This document shows, piece after piece, positions 1 through 7,898 of a stretch of DNA of 64,000 nt. Under the pieces are notes generated by a model. The model had not been told where the DNA came from and searched no databases. It was given only the letters and a program-made list of their open reading frames with translations. Numbering within the stretch: position 1 is the stretch's first letter; the number at the start of each line of letters is the position of its first letter. The position numbers and the translations under genes are program-made. Origin of the DNA: CAIZQW01 sp037133395 (GTDB lineage Bacteria; Verrucomicrobiota; Kiritimatiellia; RFP12; UBA1067). Location of the stretch: NCBI GenBank assembly GCA_037133395.1, contig JBAXOG010000001.1:1-64000 (forward strand), read 5' to 3'.

Positions 1-1029
1 GTGCATGTGATCGGTCCCAGTGGCGTACCGCATGCCGTTGAATGTTGCGACTTTGAATGTGAAGACGGCAAACGTTACATTATCAACCCGGGAAGCATTG
101 GTGCACCCCGTACCGACAATGCGCGCTCCACCTATTGTATTTACGACGACAAAGCCAGAACCGTGGAATTCAGAAGCTTGCCGTTTGATTTTGAAGCGTA
201 TGTGCGGGCTTTGCAGGATGCACATGTGGATGTGGATCCTTCTGTTTTGCAAAAAGAGGCTGCCCAGTCCATGCCCGAAGTACGCGAAGGCATCGCCTTC
301 TCCAACCAGCCATCTGAACTGGAAGCAGCCCAAAATGTTACTCCATCCATGCGCTTACCCTCTACGAAGTTCCTTCAACGTCTCGCAATGACCTTAGTGC
401 TAGGCTTATTGTTCATTGTCGCAGTCGCCATGTACTGGATGGTACAAACGCATCAGGAGGCGGAGCCGAAAACTTTTTCTGGTTTTATCCCTGCGCTCGA
501 ACTCGCGGTGCTCCAAGCGTCGCCACTGACATCTCCTGACAAAAATCTGTTACCCGACTTACCGCAGACCATCACCCCAAATGGGGTTGTGCCTGGCTGG
601 CGATATGGTGTCGAGGACAGTGCTTCACAACATGTCAGAACAGGTCTTTGGGACGGAAAGACCACGCTTTGTTTTTCACATGATCAATTCTTGCGTCTGG
701 AAATTGGCGCTCCTCTCATGGCACTGGGTAACTTCGACGTGCAGGCGATCTATATAAAAGGCCGCATTCGCCGCTCAGATGATTTTAACGGCACAGTCAT
801 GTTTAACGTCTCCCAGTTTGTTAAGAAGGAAGATGGTTCTCATGAGCAACTTAAAACCGATCCTTTTGCAGTACGCGACCCGCGCGGAGAACCCAAAGGC
901 ACTCTGAGCCTCAATCGTAAAGTAGACATCAAGAAACGCACAACGCACATCCAGTTTGCAATCGTGACCACCTTTAAAGGAACGCTCGAAATTGAACAGC
1001 CGACGTTAACAAGGGAAAAAAATGATTAA
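1..1029 (+). CDS. Metallophosphoesterase-type protein with membrane anchor (5' partial)
   Basis: The first ~60 residues match the C-terminal end of YfcE/diadenosine-tetraphosphatase-like calcineurin phosphoesterases: NPGSIGAPR at about 29-37 followed by short beta strands. The catalytic N-terminal part must lie upstream of the window, so the GTG at base 1 is probably not the true start. A single transmembrane segment at about 128-148 follows an acidic linker. The remaining ~190 residues are an unrecognised, presumably extracytoplasmic domain. The gene overlaps the downstream exonuclease gene by 8 bases. A phosphoesterase remnant joined to a membrane-tethered tail is unusual. The function of the tail is unknown. 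Confidence 0.7.
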   Translation: MHVIGPSGVPHAVECCDFECEDGKRYIINPGSIGAPRTDNARSTYCIYDDKARTVEFRSLPFDFEAYVRALQDAHVDVDPSVLQKEAAQSMPEVREGIAFSNQPSELEAAQNVTPSMRLPSTKFLQRLAMTLVLGLLFIVAVAMYWMVQTHQEAEPKTFSGFIPALELAVLQASPLTSPDKNLLPDLPQTITPNGVVPGWRYGVEDSASQHVRTGLWDGKTTLCFSHDQFLRLEIGAPLMALGNFDVQAIYIKGRIRRSDDFNGTVMFNVSQFVKKEDGSHEQLKTDPFAVRDPRGEPKGTLSLNRKVDIKKRTTHIQFAIVTTFKGTLEIEQPTLTREKND

Positions 1030-1870
1030 ATCTATTGCTGATGAAGTATGGGCCTTCGACTGCGAATGGATCCCTGATCTACAGGCCGGACGCATTCTCT
1101 ATAAGCAGCCCGAAGAAGTTTCCTCCAAGGAAGTTTTGGAAACCATGTGGGAACATGGAGGCAAAACCCCGGAAAACCCACAACCTTTTTTGAAGTTACT
1201 CCAGTGTCGTGTCGTGTCCATCGCAACCGTGATTCGCCGCGTGCTGCGCAATGGCGATGTGCAACTCTTTTTGTTTGCTTTGCCTCAAAACATCAACGAT
1301 GAAACGCAAGACGAAGCCGCCATTTTGCGCCGCTTCTTGTTGGAAGGGCTCGCAACAAAAAATCCGCAACTGGTCGGCTTTAATTCCCGGAATTCGGATT
1401 TGCGGATTCTGCTCCAGCGTGCTATTATCCATGGCATCGATATTAAGGCGTTGGCCGAGCGGCTCCAAGCGAAACCTTGGGAAAGCCATGACGTCGATTT
1501 GATGGAACTCGTCAGTGGGTTTGGAAAGAACACCACTGTCTCCCTTAATGAACTTGCCCAGCTTTCCGGAATTCCAGGCAAGCTAGACACAACGGGCGAT
1601 GATGTATGTGGCCTTTGGTATGCTGGCAAGCGCAAAGAGATTATTAACTACAACTGCTTTGATGCGCTAACCACCTACCTCGTCTGGTTACGGATGGTCT
1701 TTGTCTCAGGCAAGTTCACAAAAGAGGAGTATCGAATTGAACAGGTCCGCGTCCGGAAGTTGATTGAAGAATATGCGCAAAAGCCCAGCGAGACCTACCT
1801 ACTGACCTATCTTGATGCCTGGCGAGATCTCAAGCAGCGAACCGGCCAAGTCGATGGCGTTTTTGAATAG
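1022..1870 (+). CDS. Predicted 3'-5' exonuclease related to the PolB exonuclease domain
   Basis: This 282-residue protein has the DEDD-type layout: motif I DxE in FDCEW (about residues 13-17), motif II in GFNSRNSDLRIL (about 118-130) and a late YNCFDALTTYL segment supplying the last Asp. This matches the family of stand-alone exonucleases related to the proofreading domain of PolB (Pfam DNA_pol_B_exo2). It would remove nucleotides from 3' ends in the cytoplasm. The exact substrate cannot be read from sequence. The ATG overlaps the preceding stop region, suggesting translational coupling, and dxs follows 11 bases downstream. Confidence 0.8.
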   Translation: MIKSIADEVWAFDCEWIPDLQAGRILYKQPEEVSSKEVLETMWEHGGKTPENPQPFLKLLQCRVVSIATVIRRVLRNGDVQLFLFALPQNINDETQDEAAILRRFLLEGLATKNPQLVGFNSRNSDLRILLQRAIIHGIDIKALAERLQAKPWESHDVDLMELVSGFGKNTTVSLNELAQLSGIPGKLDTTGDDVCGLWYAGKRKEIINYNCFDALTTYLVWLRMVFVSGKFTKEEYRIEQVRVRKLIEEYAQKPSETYLLTYLDAWRDLKQRTGQVDGVFE

Positions 1871-1881
1871 CACTTTTAACC

Positions 1882-3741
1882 ATGAGTTTACTTCCTACAA
1901 TCAATACGGCGAAGGATGTGCAAGGGCTGTCCCCCCATGAGCTTCCACAATTAGCGGAAGAGCTTCGCGAAACTATCATCGATACCGTGAGCAAAAACGG
2001 TGGACATCTGGCATCCAATTTAGGATCCGTGGAGTTGACGATTGCCCTGCTTCGCATTTTCTCGCCCCCTCAAGACCGGGTCGTCTGGGATGTCGGACAT
2101 CAAGCCTACACGTGGAAATTGTTGACGGGGCGCCGTGACCTTTTCCCCTCGATCCGAACACTCGGCGGACTTTCTGGTTTCACAAAACCCGACGAGAGCC
2201 CTTGCGATGCCTCTATTTCAGGCCATGCGGGAACGGCGCTTTCAACCGCACTGGGCATGGCGGTCGGACAGGCCCGTAAAGGTCAGGCGGGACACGTGGT
2301 CGCTGTCATCGGCGATGCCTCCATGACGAATGGCATTTCACTGGAAGCCTTAAACAACCTCGAAGATATCGACGCAAAGGTCGTCGTCATTCTTAATGAT
2401 AACGAAATGTCCATTTCCCAAAGCGTAGGCTCCCTCTCCCGCCGTCTTGGAAAAATGCTCACCAGTGTTCGTTACAATCGCATCAAATCCGCAGCCGAAG
2501 CCGCAGGCCATCGGATGCACATGACTGCGCTCCGCGGCGTTTATCACAAGTTGGAACAGGCCATCAAGAGTATCTGGCTGCAAAACGCATTCTTTGAAGA
2601 GTTTGGACTTCGTTATATCGGTCCCATTGACGGCCACGATTTTAATGCGCTTGAAAACGCCTTCCTATCTGCACGCGATGATAAGCGCTCTGTGTTGATT
2701 CATGTTGCCACCCAGAAGGGACGGGGCTATCACCCAGCCGAAAAAGCGCCCAGTGCCTGGCATGGCGTCAACCCCTTTGACTGTGATAGTGGCGAGCAGA
2801 CGAAAAGCACCAGCAAAGGCTATTCACAGACCTTGGGTGAGACCCTAACGACGCTTGCAGAAGGCAACGCATCTATTATAGCCATTACAGCCGCAATGTG
2901 TTCTGGCACAGGATTGACCACCTTTGCCAAGAAATATCCGCGCCGCTTTTTTGATGTCGGCATTTGTGAAGGTCATGCGGTGGTCTTTGCGTCCGGCCTT
3001 GCCGCAACAGGGCATCGCCCCATCTTTGCGGTCTATTCATCGTTTTTGCAACGTGCTGTTGACTGTGTGATGCATGATGTCTGTATTCAAAATCTTCCCG
3101 TGCTCTTCTGCATCGATCGCGCAGGCGTCGTCGGTAGCGACGGGCCAACGCATCATGGCATTTATGATATTCCCATGTTGCGCTGTCTCCCGAACTTAAT
3201 CATGATGCAGCCTGCGGACAATCATGAACTGGATGCCATGATCCGCTTTGCGCTGACCCACAACGGCCCCGCCACGATTCGGTATCCACGTGAACCTGGG
3301 CCGCAAGAGGGAATGCGGGAATGTGAGAATACGGAAATTAAACTCGGCGAAGCGCACGTTATCAGCGCTGCGCCTGATGCGACAGTCTGGCTGTGGGCAT
3401 TGGGTGACATGATCCCGCTCGCCACGGACGTAGCCGAGAAGCTCGCGTCGAAGGGTATCGCGGCCGGCGTCGTCAATGCGCGCTTTATCAAGCCATTGGA
3501 TCTTACGTTACTCAAGCACCAGGTAGCTCAAGGCACAAAGCTTTTTATCACTCTTGAAAACGGAGCGGCAGCGGGAGGCTTCGGTTCCGCCATTTCACAA
3601 GCCCTGACCGCGGAAGGCATTTTAACGCCCGTGAAAATCATCGGCTGGCCTGATCGCTTCATGGGGCAAGGTACAACTGTCCAGTTGCGCGAGAGCGCTG
3701 GATTAACGGCGGAACGAATCGTGCAACAGGTATTGCTCTAG
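1882..3741 (+). CDS. dxs: 1-deoxy-D-xylulose-5-phosphate synthase
   Basis: DXS condenses pyruvate and glyceraldehyde 3-phosphate with thiamine diphosphate to make DXP, the first step of the MEP isoprenoid pathway. The 619-residue length is normal. Recognisable blocks are SNLGSVELTIAL near the N-terminus, DVGHQAYTWKLLTGR, the ThDP-binding region at about 144-151, the catalytic Glu at about 363 in GICEGHAVVFASG, DRAGVVGSDGPTHHG and the transketolase C-terminal domain. Two signatures differ from most family members: the usual GDG reads GDA, and the usual AEQHAV reads CEGHAV. The catalytic Glu is kept, so activity is likely. It ends overlapping the convergent priA stop by 4 bases. Confidence 0.93.
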   Translation: MSLLPTINTAKDVQGLSPHELPQLAEELRETIIDTVSKNGGHLASNLGSVELTIALLRIFSPPQDRVVWDVGHQAYTWKLLTGRRDLFPSIRTLGGLSGFTKPDESPCDASISGHAGTALSTALGMAVGQARKGQAGHVVAVIGDASMTNGISLEALNNLEDIDAKVVVILNDNEMSISQSVGSLSRRLGKMLTSVRYNRIKSAAEAAGHRMHMTALRGVYHKLEQAIKSIWLQNAFFEEFGLRYIGPIDGHDFNALENAFLSARDDKRSVLIHVATQKGRGYHPAEKAPSAWHGVNPFDCDSGEQTKSTSKGYSQTLGETLTTLAEGNASIIAITAAMCSGTGLTTFAKKYPRRFFDVGICEGHAVVFASGLAATGHRPIFAVYSSFLQRAVDCVMHDVCIQNLPVLFCIDRAGVVGSDGPTHHGIYDIPMLRCLPNLIMMQPADNHELDAMIRFALTHNGPATIRYPREPGPQEGMRECENTEIKLGEAHVISAAPDATVWLWALGDMIPLATDVAEKLASKGIAAGVVNARFIKPLDLTLLKHQVAQGTKLFITLENGAAAGGFGSAISQALTAEGILTPVKIIGWPDRFMGQGTTVQLRESAGLTAERIVQQVLL

Positions 3742-6068
3742 CCCATATTCATGGCGTCAACATCGATGGAGAGGGTGACATCTTTGGGTATCTCTGCTTT
3801 ATCAAGCACGATTCGGAGAGGTTGCGTCATAAGGCGCGTCGTAGAGGCACGCAAGATAATCTGATAACGAAAATTTCCCTTAGCCTTTGCGAGCGGCGCA
3901 GGATAGGCGTCGGAAGTTCTAAAGTTCGAGCCGGCTTCGCTAAGCGCTACGCCGCGCCGGGGAAGTTCTAAAGTTCTCAAGTTCGACGGATCGACTTTTC
4001 CCATCGCCTTCAGCTCTTTTGCCAGTCGTTCTGCGGCAAATTTTACACGCTCTTCCGAGGGCCCCTTAAAGCCAAGGCAGACCAAATGTGTATACGGAGG
4101 ATAATGCCCCGATTGACGTTCAGCGAGCTCCCTCTCCGCAAACAAGACAAAAGATTCCTCCTTCGCCGCGGCAGCCAGAATCGCGGGGTGCTCAGGTGAA
4201 AAGGTTTGAACAAAAACTTCGCCGGGCAATTCATCACGCCCTGCCCGGCCCGAAACCTGCGCAATCAACTGGTAGGTGCGCTCCCCTGCCCGGAAATCAG
4301 GGATGTGCAAGCTCATATCCGCTGACAGGACGCCAACCAACGTGACGTTTGGAAAATCAAGCCCTTTGGCAATCATCTGCGTGCCGATGAGAATATCCGC
4401 ATGACCACTTTTGAAGCGTCCCAGAATTTCGTCATGGCTGGACTTGCGCGTGGTAATGTCCGCATCCATGCGTAAAATGTTTGCCCGTTGAAAGATTTTC
4501 TTGAGAACCTCTTCCACCTTCTGCGTACCAAAGCCTGCATAACGGAAAGCAGGATCACTACAAGCCGGACACTTTTCCGGCACATGTTTCCAGTTGCCGC
4601 ACACATGACACCTCAGACAGTTATCGGTTCGATGATAGGTGTAAGACACACTGCACTGGTCACACGCTGGGGCATGTCCACACGAGGGACAGACCAACGA
4701 ATTAGAATGGCCTCGGCGATTCAAGAATAGAATCGTCTGTTCCCCACGTTCCAGTCGACGATGCATGGCGTCCAGAAGTTCGGTTGAAAAGAGCTTCGCC
4801 TTGCCCAAGCGCATGTCAATCACGTGGACAGCCGGCATCGGACGGTTTGCTACGCGGCGCGTCAGATGCGCCACGGCATATTTTTTCTTTTGCACATTCA
4901 GCCACGTCTCCATGGAAGGCGTCGCTGTGCCAAGGACCACCACACAGGACTCGATATGCGCGCGCATGACCGCCACATCCCGCGCATGATATCGCGGAGT
5001 TTCATCCTGCTTATAACTCGGCTCATGCTCTTCATCCACAATAATGATACCAAGATTCTGCACGGGCGCAAAAAGTGCGGACCGCGGTCCGACCACGACT
5101 TGAGCCTCGCCCTTGCGGATACGATGCCACTCATCAAAACGTTCACCCTCACTCAAGGCACTGTGCAACACAGCAATGCGCTGACCAAAACGCGCGGCAA
5201 AGCGTTGCACAGTTTGAGGGGTCAGTGCAATTTCAGGAACTAACACTATCGCGCCCTTCCCTAACTCAAGCGCACGACCGATCGCTTGCAGATAGACCTC
5301 GGTCTTTCCTGAACCGGTCACACCATAAAGAAGAATCGGTTGCACGGCGGAATCGGATCGATCAAGCATTCCAACAATCATCTCAAGTGACTTCGCTTGT
5401 TCATCATTCAACACAAGAGGCTTCGAGGGCAGGATCTTACGATTCGCAAGCGGATCACGTCGCATCTGCTTCGGCTCGATTGTGATGAACCCTTTTTCCG
5501 CAAGTTTGCGCAATGTTTCCGTCGTACATGAAAACTCGCGCAACAAAGGCTGAAGCCATCCTCCGCCAACGCGACGCACATTTTCAAGCAGTTCTATCTG
5601 GCGCGGGGTCAACGGAGGGACGGCATGTGAACCTCCTCCCTCCTCCTTCCTCCCTCCTACCTGCACATAGAGCTGTTCCTTTGAGCGCATGTCGCGGTTG
5701 CGAACAGCGGCCGGCAATGCACAGCGTAGCGTCAATTCAAAGGGCGCATAATAATAGCCTGCCATCCAGCGGGTCAGGTCGATAAGTTTGGGAGAAAGGA
5801 ACGATTGCGTGTCCACAGAAATGAGGGACTTGAGCTTGGGCTTGTCAGGAGGCAGGTCAAACAGTTCACCGAATTCAACAGGTTTTCGACACCGTTCATT
5901 GTTTGAACGTTCTTCGCTGATGATCTCAATCACATACGCATCTGCTTCGCGGCCGCCGAAGGGCACGCGCACACGCTGACCGATGCGGATTGTTTCCGCT
6001 AGTTCCTGAGGCACCGCATAATCGAAGAGCCGATCAGCGGCGATATCTGTAGCGACACGAGCAATCAT
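3738..6068 (-). CDS. priA: Primosomal replication protein N' (PriA helicase)
   Basis: PriA is a 3'-5' superfamily 2 helicase that recognises stalled forks and reloads the replisome. The 776-residue product has the N-terminal DNA-binding domain, Walker A in GVTGSGKTEVYLQ, a DEEH box in IIVDEEHEPSYKQ, and the eight-Cys zinc region between LVCPSCGHAPACDQC and KCPACSD, inserted in the helicase core as in the family. The C-terminal PAPLAKAKGNFRYQ block is typical. Two stretches look foreign to the family: a Gly/Glu-rich linker near GGRKEEGGGSH and about 24 extra residues just before PAPLAK, both encoded by repeat-like DNA. It starts at ATG 6068. Confidence 0.95.
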   Translation of the reverse strand: MIARVATDIAADRLFDYAVPQELAETIRIGQRVRVPFGGREADAYVIEIISEERSNNERCRKPVEFGELFDLPPDKPKLKSLISVDTQSFLSPKLIDLTRWMAGYYYAPFELTLRCALPAAVRNRDMRSKEQLYVQVGGRKEEGGGSHAVPPLTPRQIELLENVRRVGGGWLQPLLREFSCTTETLRKLAEKGFITIEPKQMRRDPLANRKILPSKPLVLNDEQAKSLEMIVGMLDRSDSAVQPILLYGVTGSGKTEVYLQAIGRALELGKGAIVLVPEIALTPQTVQRFAARFGQRIAVLHSALSEGERFDEWHRIRKGEAQVVVGPRSALFAPVQNLGIIIVDEEHEPSYKQDETPRYHARDVAVMRAHIESCVVVLGTATPSMETWLNVQKKKYAVAHLTRRVANRPMPAVHVIDMRLGKAKLFSTELLDAMHRRLERGEQTILFLNRRGHSNSLVCPSCGHAPACDQCSVSYTYHRTDNCLRCHVCGNWKHVPEKCPACSDPAFRYAGFGTQKVEEVLKKIFQRANILRMDADITTRKSSHDEILGRFKSGHADILIGTQMIAKGLDFPNVTLVGVLSADMSLHIPDFRAGERTYQLIAQVSGRAGRDELPGEVFVQTFSPEHPAILAAAAKEESFVLFAERELAERQSGHYPPYTHLVCLGFKGPSEERVKFAAERLAKELKAMGKVDPSNLRTLELPRRGVALSEAGSNFRTSDAYPAPLAKAKGNFRYQIILRASTTRLMTQPLRIVLDKAEIPKDVTLSIDVDAMNMG
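3912..3976. repeat. Repeat element inserted in frame in priA
   Basis: Two perfect 16-base copies of GGAAGTTCTAAAGTTC (3912-3927 and 3961-3976) flank a 33-base GC-rich segment with partial dyad symmetry (CCGGCTTCGC against GCCGCGCCGG). Part of the word continues as TCAAGTTCGAC after the second copy. The element adds about 24 residues to PriA between the helicase core and the conserved PAPLAK block without shifting frame. Similar A/T-rich iterated words are typical of intergenic repeats. I infer an insertion by comparison with the usual PriA layout. Confidence 0.7.
5631..5663. repeat. Pyrimidine-rich CCTCC tract inside priA
   Basis: An almost pure pyrimidine run on the + strand (purine on the coding strand) is built from CCTCC and CTTCC words. 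It encodes a flexible Gly/Glu/Arg linker in PriA at the junction of the DNA-binding and helicase parts. Such a tract could form triplex or slip during replication. It may be another repeat insertion, but it is short and could simply be linker drift. Confidence 0.45.
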
Positions 6069-6100
6069 ACAGTCGATAAATACCCCTCACGCTGGACACA

Positions 6101-6131
6101 AAAAAAGGAGCGGTACACCGCTCCTTTTTTC
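6101..6131 (-). terminator. Rho-independent terminator after the prepilin gene
   Basis: GGAGCGG and CCGCTCC arms around TACA are flanked by an A-run on one side and a T-run on the other, so the hairpin can work in both directions. It lies 22 bases past the prepilin stop, and on the minus strand it precedes the priA start. It therefore insulates priA from prepilin transcription. Confidence 0.9.
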
Positions 6132-6152
6132 ATATACTCTGAAAGAAGCCCC

Positions 6153-6914
6153 TTATTTTGGAGACTGCTCTCCCTCTGGACCCAAATAGGTCAAAGGCTG
6201 GATGTTGGAACTACCCGCAATCGTAGTCTTAAACGTCTGGCTATTATACAGCACGCGGATCGTGGCATACTTCGACTGATTGTTAAAGGTGCCTCCACCT
6301 TTGCGAACCATAACGAATCCCTTATTTGCGAAGGGGGCCTTATAAGTGGCTGACCACTGCAACTTGGTATCATCAACCGTGGTGAGATCCTTACGCAAGG
6401 AGGTGCAATCGAGGTTACGGGTCACGAGGATGGGGATAATATCTTCCATCTCGTCACGGATGTTACCCGCGATCACCCACATATTGTTAGCAGCCTGAAG
6501 CTTGCCCTGTCCAGATTTAGCAGGAACGCCTGCGCCTGCCAACTTGGAATAGTCAAAGCCCTTGACATACGGATCATGCGTATCCGTCCCCGCGTTCTGT
6601 CCATCATAGAGCTCATAAAAATAATCCGAGCTGTTTTGGAAGGTCTTGATTCCAATATCCTGCGAAGCGGTATCCACGCCGGTATCCTGAGTTGTCTTCG
6701 GCCACACACTCCCGAGACCCAACGGTTCACGATCCGTATTTGCGCTTGTAATTGCGACAAAAATATCACGCCCACGCGCAGCAATGGCGGCCATATTCGC
6801 CTTCATCATCGCATTCGAAATTGCGGGAAAGAGAGCAGCCGAGAGAATACCCAAAATACCAATCACCACGAGCAACTCCACCAACGTAAAGCCCTTTTTA
6901 TTAACCGAATTCAT
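6153..6914 (-). CDS. Type II secretion/type IV pilus prepilin-like protein
   Basis: The N-terminus MNSVNKKG/FTLVELLVVIGIL is a textbook prepilin signal. The peptidase would cut after the Gly and methylate the Phe, leaving a hydrophobic helix of about 20 residues (roughly 9-29) as the pilus-assembly spine. The ~220-residue soluble part is rich in Asn, Gly and Thr, as in the pseudopilin-like proteins abundant in PVC bacteria. It is a single gene with its own promoter and terminator. A prepilin peptidase able to process it is encoded at 37.0-37.9 kb. AAGGAG sits 7 bases before the ATG. It could be a minor pilin or a secretion pseudopilin. Confidence 0.88.
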   Translation of the reverse strand: MNSVNKKGFTLVELLVVIGILGILSAALFPAISNAMMKANMAAIAARGRDIFVAITSANTDREPLGLGSVWPKTTQDTGVDTASQDIGIKTFQNSSDYFYELYDGQNAGTDTHDPYVKGFDYSKLAGAGVPAKSGQGKLQAANNMWVIAGNIRDEMEDIIPILVTRNLDCTSLRKDLTTVDDTKLQWSATYKAPFANKGFVMVRKGGGTFNNQSKYATIRVLYNSQTFKTTIAGSSNIQPLTYLGPEGEQSPK

Positions 6915-6971
6915 TTGAAGTCTCCTTGTTTAGCAACCCAACCAACGAGTTGCTTGTTATTTATTGAATTA

Positions 6972-7000
6972 ACTTTATCACGGTTACGAAAAAGGGTCAA
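6972..7000 (-). promoter_or_regulatory. Sigma-70-type promoter for the prepilin gene
   Basis: On the minus strand TTGACC is followed after exactly 17 bases by TAAAGT. The start would leave a ~50-base leader containing AGCAAC/GTTGCT inverted arms (6932-6954) just upstream of the ribosome-binding site. Confidence 0.7.
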
Positions 7001-7055
7001 GCCTTACAGCGGAAAATAAAACATTTTAGTCCCGACGTCAATTACGAACTCCTAA

Positions 7056-7084
7056 TTGCCAAACATCCCTGAGTGTGATACGAT
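7056..7084 (+). promoter_or_regulatory. Candidate promoter of panB, possibly giving a leaderless mRNA
   Basis: TTGCCA and TACGAT are separated by 17 bases. Transcription would begin about 7 bases after the -10 box, at or next to the ATG at 7092. No Shine-Dalgarno sequence is present before that ATG, which agrees with leaderless initiation. The -10 match is only moderate. Confidence 0.45.
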
Positions 7085-7091
7085 TTATTTA

Positions 7092-7898
7092 ATGAAACTT
7101 TGGAACGTCGAAAGAATCCGGACGGACACGTATGAAAAAAAGCTGGCCTGTGTAACCGTTTATGATTATACAAGCGCCAAACTTGCTGATGCCGCGGGGT
7201 TTCCGCTCCTGCTCGTGGGTGACTCCCTAGGCATGACGATGCTTGGTTTTCCAACGACCCTCCCCGTGACACTCGAAATGATGTTGCATCACACGGCGGC
7301 TGTTGTCAGAGGCGTGAGCGACGCGCTCGTTGTTGCGGATATGCCGTTTCTGACGTACCAAGTTTCGGTTTCCGAGGGGATTCGGAATGCGGGACGCTTT
7401 TTGCAGGAGGCGGGGGCAGATGCTGTTAAAATCGAAGGCGGGGCGATACGAGCCGATCTCATCAGCGCACTCACTCAGAATGGCATCCCCGTACTCGGTC
7501 ATATCGGATTAACGCCCCAATCCGTCAACCAAATGGGCGGTTATAAGGTACAAGGACGTACACAGGCGGCGGCCGAACAGCTCATACAGGACGCGCGTAT
7601 CTTGGAACAGGCGGGCGCATTTGGTGTAGTCCTGGAATGTATACCCCCAGATGTGGCAGAAAGCATTACCGCCTCCCTCGACATTCCAACCATCGGCATT
7701 GGTGCAGGTCCGGGATGCGACGGACAGATCCTGGTCATGAATGACCTTCTGGGACTCTCCACCCAACCTCCTGCCAAGTTTGTCAAACCGTATGCCGCAC
7801 TGGCGAAAACCATGCAAGAGGCCTTTGCTGCGTATATTCAGGAAGTCCAGAACGGGACATTTCCTTCCGCCGAGCACTGTTATGCGCGCATCTCGTGA
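7092..7898 (+). CDS. panB: 3-methyl-2-oxobutanoate hydroxymethyltransferase
   Basis: PanB adds a hydroxymethyl group from methylene-tetrahydrofolate to alpha-ketoisovalerate, making ketopantoate for pantothenate, CoA and acyl-carrier-protein cofactors. Family blocks are clear: VTVYDYTSAKLADAAGF, LVGDSLGMTMLG, HHTAAVVRG, VKIEGG, PVLGHIGLTPQSV and GIGAGPGCDGQILVMNDLLG. The ATG at 7092 gives 268 residues, the usual size; a longer start at TTG 7056 would add a tail not seen in the family. The ketoacyl-synthase-like gene starts 17 bases before its stop. The next two genes end in a phosphopantetheinyl transferase, so cofactor supply may be the link. Confidence 0.93.
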   Translation: MKLWNVERIRTDTYEKKLACVTVYDYTSAKLADAAGFPLLLVGDSLGMTMLGFPTTLPVTLEMMLHHTAAVVRGVSDALVVADMPFLTYQVSVSEGIRNAGRFLQEAGADAVKIEGGAIRADLISALTQNGIPVLGHIGLTPQSVNQMGGYKVQGRTQAAAEQLIQDARILEQAGAFGVVLECIPPDVAESITASLDIPTIGIGAGPGCDGQILVMNDLLGLSTQPPAKFVKPYAALAKTMQEAFAAYIQEVQNGTFPSAEHCYARIS

